A stretch of DNA of 64,000 nt from Pseudomonas sp. GM18 (GCF_000282195.1 NZ_AKJT01000062.1:1-64000), one strand, 5' to 3'. Numbered from the stretch's first letter, positions 43,361 through 52,818 are shown. The notes: generated by a model not told the origin, from the sequence alone. Translations and numbers: made by a program.

Positions 43361-44224
43361 GTGCTGAGTGCCGAGCTGAAGGCGTTTTACATGGTGGCCC
43401 GGCTGGGCAGCATTACCCTGGCGGCGAAAAAGCTCGGCCTGAGCCAACCGACGGTGACGACCCAGATCCGGCACCTGGAAAGCCAGTATTCGGTGGAGCT
43501 GTTCTACCGTGGCGGCCGCCGCCTCAGCGTCAGCGACGAAGGCGCGCGGCTGTTGCCGATGGTCAAGGCGCTGTTGCAGCAGGAAGCCGATATCGAGTTC
43601 TTCCTGCGCAACAGCGGTCAGGTCCAGGGCACGTTGCGCATTGCCGCCACGGCGCCGTATTACATCCTCGATCTGGTGAAGACCTTTCGCGAGCGCTTGC
43701 CGCAGGTGGAAGTGTCGGTGGAAATCGGCAATTCCCAACAGGTGCTCGAGGCGCTGGAGGATTACCGGGTCGATGTCGCCGCGTCCTCGCAGTTGCTCGA
43801 CGATGCGCGGCTGATCCGCCGGGTGCTCGGCAGCGATCCGCTGGTGTTGGCGGTGCATCGCAATCATCCGCTGGCGGTGCATGATCATGTACCGCTCAGT
43901 GCGTTGGCGGGGCACACCTTGTTGATGCGCGAGTCGGGCTCGACCACCCGGCGCTTGACCGAAGAGTTGCTGGCCAGCGCGGGAGTGAGTTTCGGGCCAC
44001 TGCTGGAGATTGGTAGTCGCGAGTCGATTCGTGAAGCGGTGTTGCGCAACATCGGCATCAGCATCATCGCCCGGCAGGAAGTGCCGCACGATCCACAATT
44101 GCGGGTGCTGACCCTCGAGAATGCGCCGCAGATTCCCGAGTATTTGTACTGCCTCAAAGAGAGGAAAGGCGCGCGGTTGCCGGCGGCGTTTCTCGGGTTG
44201 GCGCAGGAAATGGCTCCGGTTTAG
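43361..44224 (+). CDS. LysR-family regulator, putative phosphonate-operon activator
   Basis: A 287-residue LysR protein starting at GTG. The helix-turn-helix is in residues 1-60 (FYMVARLGSITLAAKKLGLSQPTVTTQIRHLE), followed by the periplasmic-binding-type effector domain. It starts only 16 bp after cadA but points into the aminoethylphosphonate transporter genes 115 bp downstream. Regulation of those genes is the natural inference; a role in metal resistance is less likely. Confidence 0.82.
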   Translation: MLSAELKAFYMVARLGSITLAAKKLGLSQPTVTTQIRHLESQYSVELFYRGGRRLSVSDEGARLLPMVKALLQQEADIEFFLRNSGQVQGTLRIAATAPYYILDLVKTFRERLPQVEVSVEIGNSQQVLEALEDYRVDVAASSQLLDDARLIRRVLGSDPLVLAVHRNHPLAVHDHVPLSALAGHTLLMRESGSTTRRLTEELLASAGVSFGPLLEIGSRESIREAVLRNIGISIIARQEVPHDPQLRVLTLENAPQIPEYLYCLKERKGARLPAAFLGLAQEMAPV

Positions 44225-44339
44225 ATCAGTGCTGAACCCAAATCCTTGAATACCACTATCGGCCGTTTTTGCCTCGTTGCCACATGACGGACGCATTGCA
44301 AACCTAGGATGGCCCTCATCTGCTTGATGAGGCCTGTCC
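44225..44339 (+). promoter_or_regulatory. Gap upstream of the phosphonate transporter
   Basis: 115 bp between the LysR gene and the ABC ATPase gene, the likely site of a LysR-responsive promoter. No Pho box-like direct repeat is visible, suggesting expression is not directly PhoB-driven. The -35/-10 elements were not resolved. Confidence 0.4.
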
Positions 44340-45416
44340 ATGAACCACTCGATCGCAACTGCCCTGACCAACCCCGGTGCGCCGATGAAAGTGCGCGGCG
44401 TGCAGAAACGCTTCGGCGCGTTCACCGCGCTGGATAACGTTTCCCTCGACGTGGCAGCCGGTGAACTGGTGTGTCTGCTGGGGCCGTCGGGCTGTGGCAA
44501 AACCACCTTGCTGCGCTGCATCGCCGGCCTTGAGCGCCAGGACAGCGGCGAGTTGTACCTTGGCGATCGCGACGTTTCCCACTTGGCACCTCAAGCCCGG
44601 GACTACGGCATTCTCTTCCAGTCCTACGCGCTGTTCCCCAATCTCACCGTCGAGGCGAACATTGCCTACGGCCTCGCCGGCAGCGGTCGCGATGAAGTGC
44701 GCCAGCGCGTCGGTCAGATGCTGGAGCTGGTCGGCCTGATCGGCAGTGAGAAAAAATACCCCGGCCAGTTGTCCGGTGGTCAGCAACAACGGGTGGCCCT
44801 GGCTCGGGCCTTGGCTCCGGCGCCGTCCTTGTTGCTACTGGACGAGCCGATGTCGGCACTCGACGCCCGGGTTCGCGAGCATCTGTGCACCGAGTTGCGC
44901 CAACTGCAGCGCAACCTCGGCATCACCACCCTGATGGTTACCCACAATCAGGACGAAGCCATGCTGATGGCCGACCGCATCGCCGTGATGAATAATGGCA
45001 AGGTCGAGCAATACGCCACGCCGCAGGACATCTATGACCGCCCGGCCACACCGTTTGTGGCGGAGTTCGTCGGTCAGGGCAACTGGCTGCCGTTTCGCCG
45101 TAGCAGCGACAGCCATGCCCAGGTCGGCGGGATGCACATGCGCCTGGCCGAAGGCAGTGCGAAAACCACGTCGGGCCGGTTGTTCTGCCGCCCCGAAGCG
45201 ATCAACGTCAACCCGCTGGTTCACGAAGAAAACCTGTTCCCGGCCAAGGTTCGCGAGATCACTTTTCTCGGCAACCGCTGCCGCATGAGCTTCGAACTCG
45301 ATCAATTGCCAGGTCATGCATTGCTGGCGGAATTGGCGCCGGAAGCCATGCCGCGTCTCGGTGCCCAGCAAATCATGGTCGCCTTGCCGCCGCGCAGTCT
45401 GCAGGTGTTTGCCTGA
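44340..45416 (+). CDS. 2-Aminoethylphosphonate ABC transporter ATP-binding protein (PhnT/AepV-type)
   Basis: ATPase of a phosphonate importer. The 358-residue protein has Walker A GPSGCGKTT, signature LSGGQQQRVALARAL, Walker B LLLLDEPMSALD, the switch VTHNQDEA and a C-terminal TOBE region. It resembles the PhnT family of putative 2-aminoethylphosphonate importers, and the same operon type is called AepXVW in P. putida from memory. Its stop overlaps the permease start (ATG at 45416). Confidence 0.85.
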   Translation: MNHSIATALTNPGAPMKVRGVQKRFGAFTALDNVSLDVAAGELVCLLGPSGCGKTTLLRCIAGLERQDSGELYLGDRDVSHLAPQARDYGILFQSYALFPNLTVEANIAYGLAGSGRDEVRQRVGQMLELVGLIGSEKKYPGQLSGGQQQRVALARALAPAPSLLLLDEPMSALDARVREHLCTELRQLQRNLGITTLMVTHNQDEAMLMADRIAVMNNGKVEQYATPQDIYDRPATPFVAEFVGQGNWLPFRRSSDSHAQVGGMHMRLAEGSAKTTSGRLFCRPEAINVNPLVHEENLFPAKVREITFLGNRCRMSFELDQLPGHALLAELAPEAMPRLGAQQIMVALPPRSLQVFA

Positions 45417-47140
45417 TGAGCGCGAACATCGCGCTGCCGATACCGCGCAAGCAGGTTCGGCAGACCTCCCGTGCCGAGATCGGCGACCGGCTGTTCGTGG
45501 TCGGCGGCAAAGTGCTGTTGCTGGTATTGCTCGGCGTGGCGGTGTTGATGCCGTTGCTGGCGATCTTCTGGCGCGGGTTCAGTTCGCAGGCCGGGCAGGG
45601 CGGCGGTCTGGTCGCTGCCCGTGAATTACTGACCAGTGCGAATTTCCATTGGTTGCTCGGTAACAGCCTGAAAGTTTCCCTCAGCGTGGCGGTGATTGTC
45701 GTACCGCTGGCCTACCTGTTTGCCTACGCCCTGCAACGCACGTTGATTCCCGGCAAAGGTATCTGGCGCGGTATGTCGCTGCTGCCGTTGATGGCGCCGT
45801 CGATGTTGCCGGGGATTGCGCTGGTTTATCTGTTCGGTAATCAGGGCCTGTTGCGCAGTCTGCTCTCGGACAACATCTACGGCTTCTGGGGCATTGTGCT
45901 CGGCGAGGTCATCTACACCTTCCCACACGCCTTGATGATTTTGCTGTCGGCGTTGTCCCTGGCGGATGCGCGACTGTTCGATGCCGCCTCCAGCATGGGC
46001 GCCAGCCCGGCGAAAGCCTTTCGCAGCATCACTTGGCCGGCGACCCGTCAGGCGGTGTTCGCGGCGTTCTGTCTGGTGTTCACCCTGACCATCACCGACT
46101 TCGGTGTGCCCGTGGTGGTCGGTGGCGACTATCAAGTGCTGGCGCTGGAAGCCTACAAAGCGGTGGTCGGTCAGCAACAATTCGGTCGCGGCGCACTGAT
46201 CGGTATGGTCCTGCTGCTGCCGGCGCTGTTCAGCTTTGGTGTCGACGCCTGGCTGCGTCGGCGTCACGGCGACTCCATGAGCGGTCGGGCGCAAGTGTTT
46301 CAACCGGCGCCGTCGACGCTGCGCGACGGTTGTTATCTGGCCATCGTGCTGCTGATCTGCGCGATGTTGCTGCTGGTGTTCGGCATGGCGGTGTACTCGT
46401 CGCTGGTGAAGTTCTGGCCGTACAACCTGTCGCTGTCACTCAACCATTACCAGTTCAACGACACTGCGGGCGGTGGCTGGCTGGCCTATGGCAACAGCGT
46501 GAAAATGGCGCTGTGCACGGCGTTGATCGGCAGCGTGCTGATCTTAACCGGCGCGTACCTGATGGAGAAAACCCGTGGCCAGCGTGGGCTGAATCTGACG
46601 TTGCGCATGCTCAGTTTCGTACCGATGGCGGTGCCGGGTCTGGTGCTGGGGCTGGGTTACGTCTTCTTCTTCAACCTCACTGGCAACCCGTTGCATGTGC
46701 TGTACGGCAGCATGAGCCTGCTGGTGGTCTGCACCATTGCTCACTATTTGACCACCGCGCAAATGACCGCCACCACCGCGCTGCGTCAGCTCGACGCTGA
46801 GTTCGAAGCCGCCGCGCTGTCGCTCAAGGCGCCGCTGTATCGGCACTACCTGCGGGTCACCGTGCCGATCTGCCTGCCGGCGCTGCTGGACATCGTGCGC
46901 TACCTGTTCGTTTCGGCCATGACCACCGTCTCGGCGGCGATCTTCCTCTACAGCCCCGACACCATCCTCGCGGCGGTCGCGGTGCTGAACATGGACGACG
47001 CCGGCAACGTCGGCGGCGCGGCGGCGATGTCGACCCTGATTCTGTTCACCTCGGCGGGCGTGTCCCTGCTGCTGGCCTGGGCCTCGCGCGGTTTATTGCG
47101 CCGCTCCCAGGCCTGGCGGCAGATCGCGCCCGGTCTTTGA
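45416..47140 (+). CDS. 2-Aminoethylphosphonate ABC transporter permease, fused double-domain (PhnU/AepW-type)
   Basis: A 574-residue membrane protein containing two permease halves in one chain. The first coupling loop is DAASSMGASPAKAFRSITWPATRQAVF (about residue 190) and the second is EAAALSLKAPLYRHYLRVTVPICLPALLD (about residue 470). About twelve helices are predicted. Fused permeases of this type typify iron- and 2-aminoethylphosphonate-type importers. It overlaps the ATPase gene and lies 32 bp before the binding-protein gene. Confidence 0.87.
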   Translation: MSANIALPIPRKQVRQTSRAEIGDRLFVVGGKVLLLVLLGVAVLMPLLAIFWRGFSSQAGQGGGLVAARELLTSANFHWLLGNSLKVSLSVAVIVVPLAYLFAYALQRTLIPGKGIWRGMSLLPLMAPSMLPGIALVYLFGNQGLLRSLLSDNIYGFWGIVLGEVIYTFPHALMILLSALSLADARLFDAASSMGASPAKAFRSITWPATRQAVFAAFCLVFTLTITDFGVPVVVGGDYQVLALEAYKAVVGQQQFGRGALIGMVLLLPALFSFGVDAWLRRRHGDSMSGRAQVFQPAPSTLRDGCYLAIVLLICAMLLLVFGMAVYSSLVKFWPYNLSLSLNHYQFNDTAGGGWLAYGNSVKMALCTALIGSVLILTGAYLMEKTRGQRGLNLTLRMLSFVPMAVPGLVLGLGYVFFFNLTGNPLHVLYGSMSLLVVCTIAHYLTTAQMTATTALRQLDAEFEAAALSLKAPLYRHYLRVTVPICLPALLDIVRYLFVSAMTTVSAAIFLYSPDTILAAVAVLNMDDAGNVGGAAAMSTLILFTSAGVSLLLAWASRGLLRRSQAWRQIAPGL

Positions 47141-47172
47141 TTCACACCTTCAACTCACACAGGAATTGCACC

Positions 47173-48198
47173 ATGTTCAAGCCCTTGGCCCTGGCCGCTG
47201 CTGTCCTCACCGCTTTCAGCCTGAACGCCTTCGCTGCGAAAACCGAGTTGACGGTGTACACAGCCCTCGAAGCCGAACAACTGAAGACCTACAAAGAGGC
47301 CTTCGAGAAGGCCAACCCGGACGTCGAGATCAAGTGGGTGCGTGATTCCACTGGCATCATCACCGCCAAACTGCTGGCCGAAAAAGCCCGCCCGCAAGCC
47401 GATGCGGTGTGGGGCCTGGCGGCGTCGAGCCTGGCGATCCTCGATCAGCAAGGCATGCTGCAAAGCTACGCGCCGAAGGACCTGGCCAAGATCGGCGGCA
47501 ACTACCGTGATGCCGCTAACCCACCGGCCTGGGTCGGCATGGACGTGTGGGCGGCGACCATTTGCTTCAACACCGTCGAAGCCGAAAAGCAGGGCCTGAG
47601 CAAACCCGTGAGCTGGCAGGACCTGACCAAGCCTGAGTACAAAGGCAAGATCGTCATGCCCAACCCGGCCTCGTCCGGCACCGGTTTCCTCGACGTCAGC
47701 GCCTGGCTGCAAACCTTCGGCGAGAAACAGGGCTGGCAGTACATGGATGATCTGCACCAGAACATCGGCCAGTACGTTCACTCCGGTTCCAAGCCGTGCA
47801 AACTCGCCGCTGCCGGTGAATTCCCGATCGGCATTTCCTTCGAATACCCGGCTGTTCAGTTGAAGCGCCAAGGCGCGCCGCTGGACATCATCCTGCCGAA
47901 AGAAGGCCTGGGCTGGGAGATCGAAGCGACCGCCGTGATCAAAGGCACACCGCATGAAGACGCGGCGAAGAAGCTGGCCGACTTCTCCGCAAGCCCGGCG
48001 GCGATGGAGCTTTATAAAGAGAACTTCGCGGTGCTCGCGCAACCGGGTATCGCCAAGCCGCAGACCGAATTGCCGGCGGACTATGAGCAGCGCCTGATCA
48101 AGAACGACTTTGCCTGGGCCTCGAAGAATCGCGACGAGATCCTCACCGAATGGCGCAAGCGCTATGACGGCAAGTCCGAGAAAGTGGTTGCCAAGTAA
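47173..48198 (+). CDS. aepX: 2-Aminoethylphosphonate periplasmic binding protein (AepX/PhnS-type)
   Basis: Periplasmic receptor of the phosphonate importer. The 341-residue protein has a signal peptide (residues 1-21, ending AFA-A) and the mature start TELTVYTALEAEQLKTYKEAFEK. The segments ARPQADAVWGLAASSLAILD, MPNPASSGTGFLDVSAWLQ and GSKPCKLAAAGEFPIGISF fit the extracellular solute-binding family that includes aminoethylphosphonate receptors. AGGA precedes ATG 47173. Ligand preference is inferred from resemblance and from the PhnZ-like gene downstream. Confidence 0.85.
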   Translation: MFKPLALAAAVLTAFSLNAFAAKTELTVYTALEAEQLKTYKEAFEKANPDVEIKWVRDSTGIITAKLLAEKARPQADAVWGLAASSLAILDQQGMLQSYAPKDLAKIGGNYRDAANPPAWVGMDVWAATICFNTVEAEKQGLSKPVSWQDLTKPEYKGKIVMPNPASSGTGFLDVSAWLQTFGEKQGWQYMDDLHQNIGQYVHSGSKPCKLAAAGEFPIGISFEYPAVQLKRQGAPLDIILPKEGLGWEIEATAVIKGTPHEDAAKKLADFSASPAAMELYKENFAVLAQPGIAKPQTELPADYEQRLIKNDFAWASKNRDEILTEWRKRYDGKSEKVVAK

Positions 48199-48206
48199 GC
48201 ACCACC

Positions 48207-48310
48207 GATCGTTCCCACGCTCTGCGTGGGAATGCAGCAAAGGACGCTCCGCGTCCCCTGTGACGCAGAGCGTCACGGGATTCATTCCCACGCTGAGCAT
48301 GGGAACGATC
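48207..48310. repeat. REP doublet inside the phosphonate operon
   Basis: Outer arms GATCGTTCCCACGCTCTGCG and CGCTGAGCATGGGAACGATC with an inner CTGTGACGCAGAGCGTCACG hairpin. It fills the gap between the binding-protein and oxidoreductase genes and could make the catabolic genes less strongly expressed than the transporter genes. Confidence 0.9.
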
Positions 48311-48323
48311 ATTGGGGAACTCC

Positions 48324-49457
48324 ATGACACAACACAACGACATGCTGATCGTCGGCGCCGGCATTCTCGGCCTGTCCCACGCCTATGCCGCCGCCAGGCG
48401 CGGCCTCAAGGTCAAAGTCTTCGAGCGCAGCGCCACACCATTGGGCGCATCAGTGCGCAACTTCGGGCAGGCACTGGTCACCGGCCAACCACCGGGACCC
48501 ATGCTGGAACTGGCCAGGGCCAGTCGAGAAATCTGGGGCCAATGGGCAGAGCTCGCCGGCCTGCACCTCAAGCGCAACGGCTCGTACTTGTTCGCTCGTA
48601 CCGAAGCGGAAGAGCACCTGCTGGAAGCCTTCTGCGCCGGGCGTGCCGTAGAGCACGGTTACCGCGTCGACCTGCTGCGTGGTTCAGCGTTGCGGGATTT
48701 ATACGGCGGTCAGTTCAGCCATCATCGCGCCGCGTTGCACGGCATGGACGACCAGCAACTGTATTCCCGCGAGGCAATCCCGGCATTGATCGACTACCTG
48801 CGCCGCGAGTTGGGCGTCGAGTTTCACTTTTCCACCCTGGTGCGCGACATTGAGTCGGGCCGCTTGCACAGCACCGCCGGCACCTTCAGCGCCGAGCAGA
48901 TCATCGTTTGCTCCGGTCACGATTATCAAACCTTGCTGGCCGAGCCGATTGCCGAACTCAACCCACAAATCTGCCGCCTGCAAATGCTCCGCGCCCGGCC
49001 GCAGATCAACCTCAACCTACAACACGCACTGCTCACCGGTCTGAGTTGCGTGCACTACGGCGCTTTCGCCGATTTGCCGGAAGCGGCCGCGGTACAGGCG
49101 CAGATTCGGCGCGAGGCGCCTCATCTGCATGAAAACGGCATTCACCTGCTGATCAGCCCGACACCGTACGGTGAGTTGATCATCGGCGACTCCCATCATT
49201 ACGGCAGCGATCCGTCACCGTTCAATGCCGAGCAGGTGGACGACTGGATGCTCGAACTGGCCGAACAAACCTTGGGTTGCAAGGTGCAAGTGGTCGAGCG
49301 CTGGCAGGGTGTTTACGGTTCACGCGGGCCGGGGCCGTTCTCCTTTCTGCGGCCGATGCCGGGGGTGAGCGTGGCGCTGATGCACTCAGGTGTCGGCATG
49401 AGCGTCGGGCCGGCGCTGGCTGAGCGTAATGTCGCGACTTTACTGGGAGACGGTTGA
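48324..49457 (+). CDS. FAD-dependent oxidoreductase of phosphonate operons (TIGR03364-type, DAAO-like)
   Basis: A 377-residue flavoprotein with an N-terminal dinucleotide fold (MLIVGAGILGLSHAYAAARRGLKVKVFE), the family segment GASVRNFGQALVTGQPPG, and the C-terminal FAD segment PGVSVALMHSGVGMSVGPALAE. From memory, relatives in phosphonate operons oxidise 2-aminoethylphosphonate or its N-methyl form to phosphonoacetaldehyde. Substrate here is inferred from context. ATG 48324 begins the Rossmann strand. Its stop overlaps the next start (TGATG at 49455-49459). Confidence 0.83.
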   Translation: MTQHNDMLIVGAGILGLSHAYAAARRGLKVKVFERSATPLGASVRNFGQALVTGQPPGPMLELARASREIWGQWAELAGLHLKRNGSYLFARTEAEEHLLEAFCAGRAVEHGYRVDLLRGSALRDLYGGQFSHHRAALHGMDDQQLYSREAIPALIDYLRRELGVEFHFSTLVRDIESGRLHSTAGTFSAEQIIVCSGHDYQTLLAEPIAELNPQICRLQMLRARPQINLNLQHALLTGLSCVHYGAFADLPEAAAVQAQIRREAPHLHENGIHLLISPTPYGELIIGDSHHYGSDPSPFNAEQVDDWMLELAEQTLGCKVQVVERWQGVYGSRGPGPFSFLRPMPGVSVALMHSGVGMSVGPALAERNVATLLGDG

Positions 49458-50014
49458 TGGACCGCCATCAGCAAGTGATTGCCGAGGTGTTTGCTCTATA
49501 CGAACGGTTTGGCGACAACGACTACATCGGCGAACCGGTGTCGCAGATCGAGCACATGTCGCAGGCGGCCGAACTGGCGATGGCCGAGGGCTTCGATGAT
49601 GAAGTGGTGCTGGCGGCGTTCTTTCACGACATTGGGCACCTCTGTGCCGAGGGGGCCGAGAGCATGGGTGGCTTTGGTGTGGTCAGCCATGAGCGTTTGG
49701 GCGCCGAATATTTGCGTCGGGCCGGCTTCAGCGAACGCATGGTGCGGCTGGTGGAATATCACGTGCAGGCCAAGCGTTATCTGACGCTCAAAGAGCCTGG
49801 GTACTACGAGCGTTTGAGCGAAGCCAGTCGGCGGACGCTGGAGTATCAGGGCGGGGTGATGAGTGTCACCGAGGCCGAAGCCTTCGAGCAGGACCCGTTG
49901 TGTGCCGTCAGTTTGCGGATGCGTCAGTGGGATGAGTTGGCCAAGCAGATGTGGGTGCCGGTAATTGATCTGGATGTGTTGAAGGAAAAGGCGTTGCGCC
50001 TGTTGGCCGCGTAG
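49457..50014 (+). CDS. PhnZ-like HD-domain mixed-valent diiron oxygenase
   Basis: A 185-residue HD-domain protein of the phosphonate-degradation type. PhnZ cleaves the C-P bond of (R)-1-hydroxy-2-aminoethylphosphonate with O2 to glycine and phosphate. The residues I recall as catalytic in PhnZ all have counterparts: metal ligands H33, H57, D58, H78, H102 and D159, the mobile Y23/E26 pair, H61, K106, and S124/Q131. ATG 49457 overlaps the oxidoreductase stop, so the two are translationally coupled. No PhnY-type hydroxylase is present in the cluster. Confidence 0.85.
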   Translation: MDRHQQVIAEVFALYERFGDNDYIGEPVSQIEHMSQAAELAMAEGFDDEVVLAAFFHDIGHLCAEGAESMGGFGVVSHERLGAEYLRRAGFSERMVRLVEYHVQAKRYLTLKEPGYYERLSEASRRTLEYQGGVMSVTEAEAFEQDPLCAVSLRMRQWDELAKQMWVPVIDLDVLKEKALRLLAA

Positions 50015-50069
50015 AAGTGTGGGACCGAGGCTCGATGGGAGCCGCCCAAGCGCCTCAATTACCCAAGGT

Positions 50070-51446
50070 CTACAACTGCTGCGCCAACACCTCAACCTGC
50101 TCCTGCCGCTCCGCCTGATTCACCTTTGAATGAGGATTAAGCGACGACCACTGCGGATGCGCCCGCGCCTTGTTCAGTGCTTCCGGCAGTTTGCCTTCGC
50201 GCCAGGTTTTGTCCTGTGGTGTGGCGACTTGAATGCTGTCCATCGCCGCATGCCCGCGCCGGTTCAGGGCTTGCAGCAATTGCCGCTGACGCAAGGCCAA
50301 CAGCCGCAGCACGCTGTCGTCGACGGTCAATTCCCGCTGGCCTTTGATCTTGCCCAGCAGGCGGCTGCCGTAACTGCGGGCGGTTTGCAGGGCGCCGCCG
50401 GCAATCGCACCGGCCAGTGCGGCCACGCCGAGGGTCAGGCCGCCCACCAGCAAATCGACTCCGGCCCCGGCCGCCGCGCCGGCCGCGATGCCGCCGCCGA
50501 CCCGCACACCGAGCTGTTTCAGGGTTTCCGGGTTGAACAAGTCATCGCCCCAGCGGCCATCGAGCAGCGGCAGGTCACTGGCCGCCGCGTCCTGTGGGCG
50601 GAAGGCGTAGAGCTTGAGCAAGGCTTCGACGCAACGTTGTTCGCGCTGACGCACTGCTTTACGCAATTCGCTGATCGCTTGCTGTTCCTGCTCCGCCTCG
50701 CTGGCGACACTACGGCGGCAGGCGGCGCAATCGATCAATAAATCGGCAATCAGCTGCGCTGCACTCTGCTGACGGGCCAGGCGTTGGGCCTGCTGATCGG
50801 CGATCAGGCGCTCCAGTTGTCCGCGGGAATTTTCCAGCAGCAGCGCAAGGCTTTCATACAGTCGGCGTTCGCCATCTTCCGGCGGCGCGACGCTGTCGAA
50901 CCGCACCAAGGCATGCAAGCCCAATCGCGCCAGGGCTTCACGCCAATCCGGTTCGCGCTGCTGGGCGCTGCTGACAAAATTCAGCACCGGCAGCAGCGGT
51001 TTGCCGCAACTGGCCAGCACTTCCAGTTCGTCGCGGTACTTCGCCAATACTGGCTCCCGGGCGTCGATCACGTAGAGGCCGGCATCCGAGGCGAGCAATT
51101 GCCGCAACACCTTGGCTTCCTGTTCGAAGCGCTGCCGGGCTTCGCTGCCCTCAAGGAAGCGTGTCAGTCGCGCCGGGCCATCGAGGCGTTCGCCGGGCCG
51201 CTCCAGGCGCTCGAGGTAGTCGAGCAGGGCGATGGCATCTTCCAGCCCCGGCGTGTCGAACAGATCGAGCAATGGTTCGCCGTCCACCGACAATCGCGCG
51301 CCTTCGACGTGGCGCGTGGTGCTGGGGCGATGGGACACTTCGCCGAAACCGACATCCCGCGTCAGTGTTCGCAGCAATGAGGTTTTGCCGACGTTGGTGT
51401 GGCCGACCACGGCGAGTTTCAACGGCTGTTTCCAGGCATCAGTCAT
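50070..51446 (-). CDS. Membrane-associated GTPase with DUF3482
   Basis: A 458-residue protein. Residues 8-180 form an Era-like GTPase: P-loop VVGHTNVGKTSLL, switch II LFDTPGLEDAI, and a probable G4-like NFVSSA. The C-terminal half matches DUF3482, with a Gly/Ala-rich membrane stretch (about residues 315-355, RVGGGIAAGAAAGAGVDLLVGG). It overlaps the upstream DUF2868 gene by 8 bp. The two form a conserved pseudomonad pair of unknown role, perhaps membrane remodelling by analogy with other GTPases of this build. Confidence 0.8.
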   Translation of the reverse strand: MTDAWKQPLKLAVVGHTNVGKTSLLRTLTRDVGFGEVSHRPSTTRHVEGARLSVDGEPLLDLFDTPGLEDAIALLDYLERLERPGERLDGPARLTRFLEGSEARQRFEQEAKVLRQLLASDAGLYVIDAREPVLAKYRDELEVLASCGKPLLPVLNFVSSAQQREPDWREALARLGLHALVRFDSVAPPEDGERRLYESLALLLENSRGQLERLIADQQAQRLARQQSAAQLIADLLIDCAACRRSVASEAEQEQQAISELRKAVRQREQRCVEALLKLYAFRPQDAAASDLPLLDGRWGDDLFNPETLKQLGVRVGGGIAAGAAAGAGVDLLVGGLTLGVAALAGAIAGGALQTARSYGSRLLGKIKGQRELTVDDSVLRLLALRQRQLLQALNRRGHAAMDSIQVATPQDKTWREGKLPEALNKARAHPQWSSLNPHSKVNQAERQEQVEVLAQQL

Positions 51447-52818
51447 GACCCGTCTCCAGCCAGTTCAACGGTGCGCAATCGGCGAATGGCAGGTCCAGTT
51501 GTTGTAGCGCAACATGCCAGTCGCCCAAGCGTTCGGCGTCCAGCGCTTCGCCGGGCGGCGCTTGCAGCAACCACACGCGGGTGGCGGTGGCGCTGCGAGC
51601 CAGTTCGGCAATCAGCGCCAGGCTGCCACGGTCCGGCGAACGCCTCGGATCGCAGGCGATGGCCAGCCGGGCCGGAGGAAAGCGACTCAGCTGTTCGAGC
51701 AGTTTGTGCCGGGACTCGCGGCTGTCGAGGATGCCGGCGTCGTTGACGCTTTTCGGTAGCTGCGGCGGCCAGGGGCGTTGATCGTCCAGCTCGATGGCCA
51801 CCAACAGCGCACCATCGCTTTGCAGATCGCTGGCTGCGTTTTCAAACCGTTGAAGTTGCTCAGGCGCGGCATCGTTGATGCCCAGGCGTTCGCTGGTGGG
51901 CATCAACCGCTCGCGCAGTTGGGCGTAGCCGGGCAGGTTCAAATCCAGATGCAAGGTTGCTTGGCCGGTTTTCCAGCGCCACAGGCAGAACAATGCGAGC
52001 AACAGACGCGGTAACACGCCGTATACCAGCAGTACGCCCACCAGCCACGCCGCCCAGGCCTGGCGGGCGCTTTCGATGTTCAGCGCGGCATCGCCGCTGG
52101 CGCGGATCATCTCCACACTGGGCACACTGAAGCCGAGCAAGGCTGGCAGGGCGCCGAGGGCCTGGGTCATGGCGACGAAGGTGTCGGCGCTGAGGATGGT
52201 GGTCTCCCAGACGAAGCCATAACGCCGGGTCGCCATCAGCGTCAGCAGCATCACCAAGGCACTGAGCATCGCCAACAACCACAAGCCGTTGACCAGCACA
52301 CCCAGCGCCCACCGATTGAGTTTCTGCCGTTGCAGCAACAGCAGCAGGGCCGGCGCCAGTTGCGCGGCGTTGGCATCGCGGGCGAGTTTTTCACTGAGCC
52401 ACAACCACAAGCGTCCGAGGGCGGCGCCCTGTTCGCCGGCGAACACCAGGCCCAGGGCCCAGCTCAACAGCAGAATCAGGTTCAGCCCCAGCAGGCTGCC
52501 CAAGGCCCAGAACACATTGACCGGGGTCTGGCCGTCGCCCAGCGCGGCCAACGCCAGGCCGGCGCCGCTGATCACGGCCAGCACGGCGAGTACGATCAGC
52601 GCCAGTCGCGCGCCTTGCAGCCAGTGTTTGAGGGCGCGGGTCTGCCCGTCGCGCTCGGCCAGCCACCGGGCGCGGCATTGAATGCGCGTCGGCAGGTCGC
52701 CGCCGGCGCTACGGGCGACTCGGTTGGCTTCCAGATCATCCAGGGGGCCGGCGTGTTCTTCACGCAGGCGGATGGTTTCGCTCAGCCAGAGGTTTTGCAG
52801 GGGCGTCAGTTCAGTCAC
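51439..52818 (-). CDS. DUF2868 membrane protein, partner of the GTPase
   Basis: A 459-residue protein beginning at GTG (TELTPLQNLWLSETIRLRE). It has about four or five membrane helices in residues 70-285 and a C-terminal soluble domain (SRFPPARLAIACDPRRSPDRGSLALIAELA) resembling a nucleotide-binding or Rossmann-like fold. It matches the DUF2868 type. It overlaps the GTPase gene, indicating coupled expression, and is divergent from folA. Function unknown. Confidence 0.78.
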   Translation of the reverse strand: MTELTPLQNLWLSETIRLREEHAGPLDDLEANRVARSAGGDLPTRIQCRARWLAERDGQTRALKHWLQGARLALIVLAVLAVISGAGLALAALGDGQTPVNVFWALGSLLGLNLILLLSWALGLVFAGEQGAALGRLWLWLSEKLARDANAAQLAPALLLLLQRQKLNRWALGVLVNGLWLLAMLSALVMLLTLMATRRYGFVWETTILSADTFVAMTQALGALPALLGFSVPSVEMIRASGDAALNIESARQAWAAWLVGVLLVYGVLPRLLLALFCLWRWKTGQATLHLDLNLPGYAQLRERLMPTSERLGINDAAPEQLQRFENAASDLQSDGALLVAIELDDQRPWPPQLPKSVNDAGILDSRESRHKLLEQLSRFPPARLAIACDPRRSPDRGSLALIAELARSATATRVWLLQAPPGEALDAERLGDWHVALQQLDLPFADCAPLNWLETGHD

